In this document: positions 1 to 4,766 of the stretch, in pieces
How the letters are laid out: every line of letters starts with the position of its first letter
Position numbering within the stretch: the first letter of the stretch is position 1
Assembly (NCBI GenBank): GCA_002371755.1
Contig: DFGM01000001.1
Coordinates: forward strand, 1 to 8,907
DNA from: Verrucomicrobia bacterium UBA3750
GTDB taxonomy: Bacteria > Verrucomicrobiota > Kiritimatiellia > RFP12 > UBA1067
Length of the DNA: 8,907 nt
Direction of reading: 5' to 3'
Position numbers and translations under genes: made by a program
Notes under the pieces: generated by a model
Told to the model about the DNA's origin: nothing
Databases searched by the model: none
Seen by the model: the letters and a program-made list of their open reading frames with translations, nothing else

Positions 1-74
1 TACAGGCTTCTGCGCAAGGGGAAGGCCGTCCTGTCATGAACGCAGGCTTGGCATATACAGTGAAACATATACAG

Positions 75-89
75 AAGGGTCTGACCCTT
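75..89. repeat. 15-bp palindrome AAGGGTCTGACCCTT
   Basis: The sequence is a perfect 7-bp inverted repeat around a single central T. It lies one base after a 9-bp direct repeat (copies at 52-60 and 66-74) and 5 nt before the copied metallophosphoesterase gene start at 95-124. GGGTC/GACCC palindromes of this kind often occur as repetitive extragenic (REP-like) elements mobilised by RAYT/IS200-type transposases. That link is an inference here, because no transposase gene and no second copy are visible in this window. Confidence 0.5.
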
Positions 90-94
90 TTGAC

Positions 95-124
95 AATGAT
101 GAAATACGCAATAATGAGCGACAT
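95..124 (+). repeat. Near-copy of the metallophosphoesterase gene start (repeat copy A)
   Basis: These 30 bases match 3180-3209 at 28 positions, and 25 of 26 match from the ATG onward. The downstream copy is the translation start of the phosphodiesterase gene. Here the frame reads MKYAIMSDM and then leaves the family pattern, where MKYAIMSDIHGN is expected. The reading frame stops at 159-161, giving a 21-codon open frame from ATG 96. The identity is too long to be chance in a window of this size. It is either a relic of a second phosphodiesterase gene or one arm of a direct repeat bordering the AT-rich block. Confidence 0.7.
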
Positions 125-152
125 GCTTGTAGCATTAATCGTAAGTCGTTAC

Positions 153-184
153 TGTGCGTAATTGTTGCTTCACAATTCCGCACA
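153..184. promoter_or_regulatory. Strong imperfect dyad, possible operator or RNA hairpin
   Basis: The arms TGTGCG-T-AATTGT and ACAATT-C-CGCACA can pair for 12 of 13 positions (T159 against C178 is the only mismatch), with a 6-nt loop TGCTTC at 166-171. There is no T-run after it on either strand, so a classical intrinsic terminator is unlikely. It sits about 115 nt upstream of the small membrane protein gene. That distance would suit an operator, a 5'-UTR hairpin, or a relic mobile-element end. The regulator, if any, is unknown. Confidence 0.45.
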
Positions 185-300
185 AAGGCGACATTGCAAC
201 ATCCTAATGCATAATGTTTATGCTCAAGAAAAATAATCATATGCTCGCCTACGTACCGATTAGTTTGCGTTGTTACCCGTAATATAGGAGAAGTGTTACA

Positions 301-624
301 ATGAATGAAAAAGGACAAATGAGAGTAACGAGGTTGCTCATTGCGGTAATGATTGTGATGCTTGGCATTGCGCTATTGCCAATACGATGCTATGGATATT
401 ATGTATTGTTGAAAATCATAGTATGTTCGGGGGGTGGATTTCTTGCGACAAAAGCCTTTGCGGTAAACTGCGTAGGATTGGGATGGTGGCTGGCAACAAC
501 AGCGGTCGTTTACAACCCGTTTATTCGGATTCCGCTTGGAAGAGAACTATGGGTTATTGTCAACATAGCCACAATCATTATGCTTGTGATCTTTCAAATT
601 TCGGTATGTAAAACTAGGTCTTAA
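301..624 (+). CDS. Small multipass membrane protein, DUF6804-like
   Basis: This 107-aa protein is almost entirely hydrophobic, with about four predicted membrane segments (near residues 9-29, 34-54, 58-71 and 84-103) and a short basic C-terminus. The pattern YGYYVLLKIIVC in the second helix, then YNPFIRIPLGRELW before the last helix, resembles the DUF6804 family of small integral membrane proteins. Their function is not known. The start at ATG 301 is supported by AGGAG at 286-290, ten nt upstream; an in-frame ATG at 319 is the alternative. Codon use is AT-rich (many ATT, ATA, GTA), unlike the genes after 4 kb, which suggests a different history. The next gene follows after 33 nt in the same direction, so the two may share a transcript. 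The family call is from memory of the conserved pattern and is moderate in certainty. Confidence 0.75.
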   Translation: MNEKGQMRVTRLLIAVMIVMLGIALLPIRCYGYYVLLKIIVCSGGGFLATKAFAVNCVGLGWWLATTAVVYNPFIRIPLGRELWVIVNIATIIMLVIFQISVCKTRS

Positions 625-657
625 AACCAAACTGTACTGCATAAACGGAGTCTCGTT

Positions 658-1239
658 ATGACGACAAGGATTATGGCTGGAATAGGGTTGTTATTAGTAT
701 TGATAATAGTGAGCGGAATAGTCATAATAGGAATACTGGGAATACTTGGAATTGTCACTGATGGTGCGACATCCGTCTTGTCATCATTGGCGTTTATTTT
801 TGGAACGGGATGGGATAAGAAAGCGCGCGAATCTATCCGAAAAATTGACCTTCTGGCATCGTCTTTGCACGCGCGATTGCCAATGTGCTGTCGTCAAACC
901 ATCAATACGCCTCTCTACAAGGGATCCCCCATTTGCTTTGCGGCCGTTGCGTACGGTGCTGTTTTGTATGCTTTTTTTCTAAAAAAGAAATCGTGGGTAG
1001 TAGAAGCAAAGCTTAAGGCTTATCGAAAACTCATAAGAGATATTGGCTCTGTAGAATCCAATGTTATTGATGAAATTGAACACACCATGCGAATACACCC
1101 TTTGGTGTTCTGGGATTACAGCGAATGGATAGTGAGAAAATTGTGTGCAGGAGATGTTCCGTCGGATATTTCCAAGGCTTGTGCCATGGTGCATGAGTCA
1201 ATAGTAACTGCTTCTCGCCTCGTTGTGCTGCAATGGTAG
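658..1239 (+). CDS. Hypothetical membrane protein
   Basis: I do not recognise this 193-aa protein. It opens with a long Ile/Leu/Gly-rich hydrophobic stretch (residues about 5-33). A moderately hydrophobic segment (38-50) and a charged linker (52-75) follow. A second clear membrane helix lies at about 90-108 and is followed at once by KKK. The C-terminal 80 residues are soluble in character, with many charged residues, and are probably cytoplasmic by the positive-inside rule. The start at ATG 658 has CGGAG at 646-650, seven nt upstream. Codon use is AT-rich like the preceding gene. The stop overlaps the next gene's ATG. The run GCT TTT TTT CTA AAA AAG at 970-987 contains an in-phase A AAA AAG heptamer, discussed as a finding. 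The coding call is good; the function is unknown. Confidence 0.7.
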   Translation: MTTRIMAGIGLLLVLIIVSGIVIIGILGILGIVTDGATSVLSSLAFIFGTGWDKKARESIRKIDLLASSLHARLPMCCRQTINTPLYKGSPICFAAVAYGAVLYAFFLKKKSWVVEAKLKAYRKLIRDIGSVESNVIDEIEHTMRIHPLVFWDYSEWIVRKLCAGDVPSDISKACAMVHESIVTASRLVVLQW

Positions 1240-1529
1240 ATAGGGTGCCAGATGGCGCAAGAGAAAGCAAAGCCTATCCTATGAGCATGATTGCCAAAGA
1301 ATTGATAGCGACTCTGCACGGGATGAATTCCAAGGCCGAATTCCTCGCCAAACTTGGAGTTCGGCGGAGGAATTGGCTGATCTTCTCACGGCATTACGGT
1401 TTTGAGGACGGGACGGCATGGAGTTATGGTCGGCTTGCAAAGCACTACAGAATCAGCGAACAGAGAGTTGGGCAGATTGTGTCGTCCGTGGTGGATAAGA
1501 TAAAGGAATACGCGCGTACGCACGCGTGA
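1233..1529 (+). CDS. Small sigma-70 region-4-like HTH protein
   Basis: The C-terminal half (about residues 48-94) reads like a sigma-70 region 4 helix-turn-helix: IFSRHYGFEDGTAWSYGRLA, then HYRISEQRVGQIVSSVVDKI. It parallels the family consensus of YGL(D)DG, a first helix, a turn, RVRQI and a final KLR-type helix. No region 2 (core RNA polymerase binding) is present, so it is not a full sigma factor and is more likely a small DNA-binding regulator or phage-type factor. ATG 1233 overlaps the preceding stop codon (TAG 1237-1239), which would suit reinitiation, but it has no Shine-Dalgarno. ATG 1281 (82 aa), with AGAGAAAG 13 nt before it, and ATG 1323 are alternatives. The HTH lies downstream of every candidate start. 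It could regulate the neighbouring genes, though nothing shows this directly. Confidence 0.65.
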   Translation: MVDRVPDGARESKAYPMSMIAKELIATLHGMNSKAEFLAKLGVRRRNWLIFSRHYGFEDGTAWSYGRLAKHYRISEQRVGQIVSSVVDKIKEYARTHA

Positions 1530-1560
1530 GCGCGCGCTCGCGAGCGGCACGTAGTGCCGC
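1528..1560. repeat. Nested GC-rich palindromes and hairpin after the HTH gene
   Basis: Three inverted repeats overlap. GAGCGCGCGCTC (1528-1539) and CGCTCGCGAGCG (1535-1546) are both perfect 12-bp palindromes. GCGGCAC and GTGCCGC (1544-1550 and 1554-1560) form a perfect 7-bp stem with a GTA loop. Alternative foldings are mutually exclusive. No T-run follows, so this is not a typical intrinsic terminator. The GC content contrasts sharply with the AT-rich genes to the left. It might be a repetitive extragenic element, a transcript-end stem, or a recombination site at a junction between segments. Confidence 0.55.
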
Positions 1561-1602
1561 AGGGGCTTGACAACTCGGCTATTTATGGAGGGGCTTGTTG
1601 TC
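1561..1602. repeat. Short direct repeat and dyad upstream of the macro-domain gene
   Basis: AGGGGCTTG occurs at 1561-1569 and again at 1589-1597, 28 bp apart. GACAAC (1569-1574) and GTTGTC (1597-1602) form a dyad across the same interval. This could be a regulatory site for the four-gene unit starting at 1643. TTGACA at 1567-1572 resembles a -35 box, but no acceptable -10 lies 16-18 nt beyond it, so I do not call a promoter. Confidence 0.3.
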
Positions 1603-1642
1603 GGTTCCGATTTCATAAAAACCATAAAACGGAGTAGTGCTA

Positions 1643-2200
1643 ATGAGAATTGAAATTGTCCACGATAGCGTCGTATTTCAAGATTGCGACGCGATTGTCA
1701 ACGCGGCGAATGTCTCGCTTCTTGGCGGAGGCGGAGTGGATGGCGCAATCCACGATGCCGCCGGTCCAGAGCTCTATTGGTATTTCCACGACCTTGGATG
1801 CACCTGCCAGCCGGGGGAGGCGATAGAGTCTCCAGGATTCAATCTGCCCGCGAAGCACATAATCCATACAGTTGGGCCAATATGGCACGAAGGTAAGTTC
1901 AACGAGCCGGCGACACTGGCGGATTGCTATCGAAACTGCCTTGTGGAGGCGACTGAGTACGGTTGCCGCTCCATCGCGTTCTGCTGTATATCTGTGGGCG
2001 TTTACGGATATCCGCTCGTGCCAGCTACCAGAATTGCGCTTACAACCGTCTTGCAATGGCTTAAGGAGCATGAATCAGACATCCTTGTCCGGTTTTGCTG
2101 CTATTCTGACAGGGAGTTTGAGACTTACATGGCGGTCGCAGACGAACTCGGCATCCCATACGCCACAACTGTGATGAGTAAGGAGCAACAAAGTGAATAA
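1643..2200 (+). CDS. Macro-domain protein (ADP-ribose-binding, possible O-acetyl-ADP-ribose deacetylase)
   Basis: This 185-aa protein is a single macro domain. Visible motifs are DAIVNAAN (residues 16-23), the glycine-rich GGGGVDGAIH (28-37), and SVGVYGYP (117-124), where the family usually has STGVYGYP. Macro domains bind ADP-ribose, and those of the YmdB type hydrolyse O-acetyl-ADP-ribose or remove ADP-ribose from proteins. The specific activity cannot be read from sequence alone. It is unusually cysteine-rich (about ten Cys, including C114-C115 where family members often have PA). The start is taken at ATG 1643, eight nt after CGGAG 1630-1634. An in-frame GTG at 1637 is only two nt from that site and is less likely. 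The nuclease-like gene overlaps its 3' end by 8 nt, implying coupled expression. In DarTG-type toxin-antitoxin systems a macro domain is the antitoxin, but no DarT-like toxin gene is visible here. Confidence 0.9.
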   Translation: MRIEIVHDSVVFQDCDAIVNAANVSLLGGGGVDGAIHDAAGPELYWYFHDLGCTCQPGEAIESPGFNLPAKHIIHTVGPIWHEGKFNEPATLADCYRNCLVEATEYGCRSIAFCCISVGVYGYPLVPATRIALTTVLQWLKEHESDILVRFCCYSDREFETYMAVADELGIPYATTVMSKEQQSE

Positions 2201-2723
2201 GAACGAGTGCTATTTGGGCGCAACAATAGGCGACCTGCTGGATATGGACCGAGGCTCGTTCATGCGTGCAATGCGTGCTGGAGAAGCGCGGCAACAGCAA
2301 CATCCCATTAGCGGGACCTCTCAACGCAAGTCTTGGAGAGACTGCTTCAAGGTACTGAAAAACACATTTGGGAAATTCAAGGGGCCGGAATTGGCTCAGT
2401 GGCGTGAACTTAAGATAGAATTTGAACGTATCCTGCCAAACGGGAGGCGACCAGATGTGATAATCTATTCGAAGAGGCTTGTCGTCGTTCTGGAGTTCAA
2501 ACGGATGAGCAACGAGTTCGAGGGATTCCTAAAGCAGGTTCGCAGCTATGTGAAGAGTCTGCGGGCAAGCGAGGCCGAGGGTATGAAGCGAAAGGTCAAG
2601 GGTGTTATAATATACACGGAAATGGAATCTGCGCATGACATCGGCCGCATCCAGAAATGCTCTGCAGACAAGTTGCATGAGGCACTTCTTCATCTGCTTG
2701 GCGGTTTCCCTGAAAAGGCATAA
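2193..2723 (+). CDS. PD-(D/E)XK nuclease-like protein
   Basis: This 176-aa protein shows the core of the PD-(D/E)XK fold: RRPDVII (P87-D88), then a hydrophobic strand running into LEFKR (E101-F-K103), giving D-x12-E-x-K. An upstream acidic position is at E77, and Q115-V-R-S-Y119 resembles the Q-x3-Y helix of many such nucleases. The segment around SQRKSWRD and LKNTF (residues 43-59) recalls the N-terminal nuclease region of some DUF2075 ATPases, but no helicase or ATPase follows. It starts with GTG at 2193, with AGGAG at 2181-2185 seven nt upstream, and overlaps the macro-domain stop by 8 nt. It probably acts on nucleic acid in the cytoplasm. A standalone nuclease could be a defence effector, a repair enzyme or a toxin. 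The fold call is fairly good; the role is unknown. Confidence 0.75.
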   Translation: MNKNECYLGATIGDLLDMDRGSFMRAMRAGEARQQQHPISGTSQRKSWRDCFKVLKNTFGKFKGPELAQWRELKIEFERILPNGRRPDVIIYSKRLVVVLEFKRMSNEFEGFLKQVRSYVKSLRASEAEGMKRKVKGVIIYTEMESAHDIGRIQKCSADKLHEALLHLLGGFPEKA

Positions 2724-2743
2724 TCAGAAACATAGGACATACA

Positions 2744-3187
2744 ATGGGTATGCTTGAAGGCAAGGTTGTGGGCGAGGTGATGGCAATAAAGATTGCCGAA
2801 ATTGGCGCACAAGGAGAGGAAAGGACGTTTACCATCATCTCCAGGGATGAATTGGGCAATGTCTCGACCTGCACTGGTTCCTACGGATATATGCTTGACG
2901 ACGGTACGGTTTTCGACGGAGACGTTCGCAACGCGGATCTGGAGAAGGCGTTGCCGATAATCAAGGAGACCGGTGTTGTCAAGGTATTCTCCATGGTACG
3001 CGGCCATTTCAAGTCAAAGGATGGCAAGTGGTTGCACATCGACACGGGATTCGGCAACCATTTCCTCGTCAATGATGCGATAGCGAGGGAGTTTCTGTCC
3101 AGATTTGCTGGACAGCCCACATACAATGTCTATATGCGCGGCGTGCAGACGGCAATTGAAATCCTGAAGGAGGGTAACGAACGATGA
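2744..3187 (+). CDS. Hypothetical protein coupled to the phosphodiesterase
   Basis: I do not recognise this 147-aa protein. It has no signal peptide or membrane segment, is rich in charged residues, and looks like a soluble alpha/beta protein. The N-terminal half appears beta-rich (RTFTIISRDELGNVSTCTGS), and the C-terminal quarter helical (DAIAREFLSRF). ATG 2744 has AGGA at 2734-2737, six nt upstream, and lies 20 nt after the nuclease gene. Its TGA overlaps the ATG of the phosphodiesterase gene (ATGA at 3184-3187), so the two are probably translated in a coupled way and may act together. A partner or regulator of the phosphodiesterase is a reasonable guess only. Its codon use is close to that of the phosphodiesterase gene and less AT-rich than the genes before 1240. 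Confidence 0.75.
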   Translation: MGMLEGKVVGEVMAIKIAEIGAQGEERTFTIISRDELGNVSTCTGSYGYMLDDGTVFDGDVRNADLEKALPIIKETGVVKVFSMVRGHFKSKDGKWLHIDTGFGNHFLVNDAIAREFLSRFAGQPTYNVYMRGVQTAIEILKEGNER

Positions 3188-3209
3188 AATACGCCATAAT
3201 GAGCGACAT
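3180..3209 (+). repeat. Phosphodiesterase gene start, repeat copy B
   Basis: This is the intact partner of the copy at 95-124, matching at 28 of 30 positions. It covers the ribosome-proximal end of the upstream gene and the first eight codons and a base or two of the phosphodiesterase gene. The two copies bracket about 3.05 kb that includes six genes. The ATGA overlap of stop and start lies inside this copy. Confidence 0.7.
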
Positions 3210-3885
3210 ACACGGCAACCTTGAGGCGTTCAAGCGGGCCGTGGCCGATGCGAAGAAGCGGAAGTGCCAGAAGATTATCTGCCTTGGCGACCTCACCGGC
3301 TACGGCAAGCAGTCGAAGGAGTGCGTCGAGTACGCGATGCAGAATGTAGATATGTGCCTTATGGGCAACCACGACAGCGCTTGCTGCGAACTGGAAGACC
3401 CGGACGCCGTTGCGGAGAACAGGAACTTTGATGTCGATGTGGCAACACGCCGGCTGCTCACATTCGGACAGATGGCGTGGCTGATGGCACGACCTCATAT
3501 CTGGTGCTGCCCTGCCTTCGCCTGTACGCACGGGGATTTCACTTCTCCGAAAGAGTGGCTCTACATCGTCGATCCCAAGGACGCCCGTCCGTCGCTATTG
3601 TACCGGTCGGAACCCGTCTTGTTCGTGGGGCACACGCATATCCCCGCACTTATGAAAATCTCGGCGGAGGACGCGGAGCTTGCCCGTTCCTTCGACGAGG
3701 ACGACATGGCGCGCAGTTTGCGCGGACTGAGGGAGATAGGGCCGAAAAGCTGCACGGTTTCAGGCGGCGCACGCTATGTCGTCAATGTTGGAAGTGTCGG
3801 GTTGCCCCGCGAAGGTCCGTGCGGCACATATTGCACATATGACGTCCAAAGCGGAAGACTGCAATTTGTTTTTCTTGAGAAATAG
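3184..3885 (+). CDS. Calcineurin-like metallophosphoesterase (YfcE/MJ0936-type)
   Basis: All metal-binding motifs of the calcineurin-like phosphoesterase fold are present in order: SDIHGN (D8, H10), CLGDLTGYG (D36), GNHDSA (N62, H63), THGDF (H116) and VGHTHIP (H150, H152). The C-terminal VNVGSVGLPRE (residues 201-210) is typical of the YfcE/MJ0936 branch, which hydrolyses phosphodiesters and phosphomonoesters with bound divalent metal such as Mn. At 233 aa it has the usual family size and no signal peptide, so it is cytoplasmic. The natural substrate cannot be told from sequence. Its ATG overlaps the previous stop (ATGA). It closes the four-gene unit starting at 1643. The stretch 160-185, rich in Asp, Glu and Arg, lies between two metal motifs and is likely an exposed insert. 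Confidence 0.92.
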   Translation: MKYAIMSDIHGNLEAFKRAVADAKKRKCQKIICLGDLTGYGKQSKECVEYAMQNVDMCLMGNHDSACCELEDPDAVAENRNFDVDVATRRLLTFGQMAWLMARPHIWCCPAFACTHGDFTSPKEWLYIVDPKDARPSLLYRSEPVLFVGHTHIPALMKISAEDAELARSFDEDDMARSLRGLREIGPKSCTVSGGARYVVNVGSVGLPREGPCGTYCTYDVQSGRLQFVFLEK

Positions 3886-3999
3886 CCTCACGAATCGATT
3901 ATCCGTCCGTCGCGCGAGATTGTCACGACCTGCCACGGGATGAACTTGCCGCTTGCCTCCTGTTTTTGTTGACGGCGCATATTAGTCGCCGGCTCGCTT

Positions 4000-4028
4000 T
4001 TGCAAAGCGCGGCGGAATATGGTATAAT
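4000..4028 (+). promoter_or_regulatory. Sigma-70-type promoter for the aroQ operon
   Basis: TTGCAA at 4000-4005 is followed by a 17-nt spacer and TATAAT at 4023-4028, with TGG just before it giving an extended -10. Transcription would start near 4035, leaving a leader of about 38 nt before the preferred aroQ start at 4073. An inverted repeat, CGCTTT and AAAGCG around TGC (3995-4009), covers the -35 box and could be an operator. This is the best promoter in the window. The gap before it (3886-3994) holds no recognised gene. Confidence 0.75.
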
Positions 4029-4072
4029 ACGCGCCAATGCAGGGAGCGAAGAAGCACCCTGCCTCCAGAGAC

Positions 4073-4510
4073 ATGCCGAAAACGCAGAAGATACTCGTAA
4101 TCAATGGTCCAAACCTCAACCTTCTTGGCGTGAGGGAGCCGTCGCTTTACGGCAAATCCACCTATCCTGAACTCGTGGAGCACATCAAGGCGGATGCCGC
4201 GCGCCTGAAGCAGGAAGTCGAAATCCGCCAAAGCAACCACGAAGGCGAGATTGTGGATTGGATACAGCTCGCGAGGGGAGTGTTCGACGCGATTGTTCTC
4301 AATGCCGCGGCCTACACGCATACTTCAGTCGCGATACTCGACGCGCTCAAGGCGGTCGCGCTGCCTGTCGCGGAAGTGCATCTGACGGAGCCGAAGGAGC
4401 GCGAAGACTTCCGCAGGATTTCCTATGTGGGGATGGTGGCGGAACAGACGTTTTCCGGGCATGGTTTCCTTTCCTATACGGAGGCGCTGGAATATTTCGC
4501 GCGGAGGTGA
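4073..4510 (+). CDS. aroQ: 3-dehydroquinate dehydratase, type II
   Basis: This enzyme removes water from 3-dehydroquinate to give 3-dehydroshikimate, the third step of the shikimate pathway. The 145-aa length matches the family (about 145-150). Key residues are visible: the GPNLNLLG motif (N14, N16), R21, the catalytic Tyr in SLYG (Y26), NHEG, N77, YTHTS (H83), D90, EVH (E101, H103) and R114. Two departures from the usual pattern are AAAYTH, where many have PAAYTH or PGAYTH, and HLTEP, where HLSN is common. The catalytic residues remain, so activity is likely. ATG 4073 (MPKTQKILV) gives the expected N-terminus. An in-frame ATG at 4037 would lie only about two nt from the predicted transcription start, making a leaderless 157-aa form, which is less likely. 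It is the first gene of the downstream operon. Confidence 0.93.
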   Translation: MPKTQKILVINGPNLNLLGVREPSLYGKSTYPELVEHIKADAARLKQEVEIRQSNHEGEIVDWIQLARGVFDAIVLNAAAYTHTSVAILDALKAVALPVAEVHLTEPKEREDFRRISYVGMVAEQTFSGHGFLSYTEALEYFARR

Positions 4511-4514
4511 CGCC

Positions 4515-4766
4515 ATGCCGGTATACGTCTACGAGAAGCTGGAAGGGGAGAAAGGGTGCGAAAAATGCACCGGCGGCTTTGAAATAAACCAGCGGCTTTC
4601 CGAGCCGAAGCTGGATCATTGCCCGTATTGCAAGGCGAAGGTAGTGCGCGTAATCCAGGCGCCCGGCCTCACGCATTCGAAGACCGATCTCCACTACCGG
4701 GCCAAGCGGGCAGGCTTCCATACTCTCAAGAAGGTGCAGAAAGGCGAGTATGAAAAGCTTTACTGA
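4515..4766 (+). CDS. FmdB-type zinc ribbon protein
   Basis: This 83-aa protein begins MPVYVYE, close to the MPIYEYE start of the FmdB family, then has C15-x2-C18 and C36-x2-C39, four cysteines suited to one zinc ribbon. The C-terminal 40 residues are basic and lack further motifs. FmdB-like proteins were named for a putative regulator of formamidase genes, but most have no proven role. The start at ATG 4515 follows GGAGGTGA (4503-4510), which also contains the aroQ stop, so the two genes are probably coupled. The 3' end overlaps the methyltransferase gene by 17 nt. Confidence 0.8.
   Translation: MPVYVYEKLEGEKGCEKCTGGFEINQRLSEPKLDHCPYCKAKVVRVIQAPGLTHSKTDLHYRAKRAGFHTLKKVQKGEYEKLY

Larger units (their letters stand above)
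1..300. other. Non-coding leader region with short repeats
   Basis: I see no convincing gene in these 300 bases. Frame 1 ends at a TGA at 37-39 after twelve codons (ending GKAVLS), so the 3' end of an upstream gene may enter the window. Frame 2 is also open to about 211 but has no start codon, so this is undecided. A 9-bp direct repeat, catatacag, lies at 52-60 and 66-74. A 15-bp palindrome, a 30-bp near-copy of the metallophosphoesterase gene start and a strong dyad follow and are listed separately. The segment is AT-rich compared with the right half of the window. I find no well-spaced promoter for the gene at 301. The best candidate is TTGCAA at 194-199 with TATGCT at 219-224, but its 19-nt spacer is long and the match is weak. 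Confidence 0.5.

Noticed and set aside
90..115. TTGACA with AATAAT as a promoter in the leader
   Set aside because: The spacer is only 14 nt, too short for a normal sigma-70 promoter.
160..177. Resemblance of the AATTGT/ACAATT arms to the lac operator
   Set aside because: The spacing between arms is 6 nt rather than the 9 nt between the matching hexamers of the E. coli lac operator, and no lac-type genes or LacI-family repressor are nearby.
34..318. 94-codon minus-strand open frame in the leader region
   Set aside because: It runs through the palindrome, repeat copy and dyad, overlaps the start of the 301 gene, and shows no domain-like pattern or clear ribosome binding site.
1544..1560. GCGGCAC hairpin as an intrinsic terminator
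   Set aside because: No T-run follows on either strand, and the stem is only 7 bp.
1643..2723. DarTG toxin-antitoxin pair
   Set aside because: The macro domain is present, but no DarT-like ADP-ribosyltransferase is in the window. The partner gene has PD-(D/E)XK features instead.
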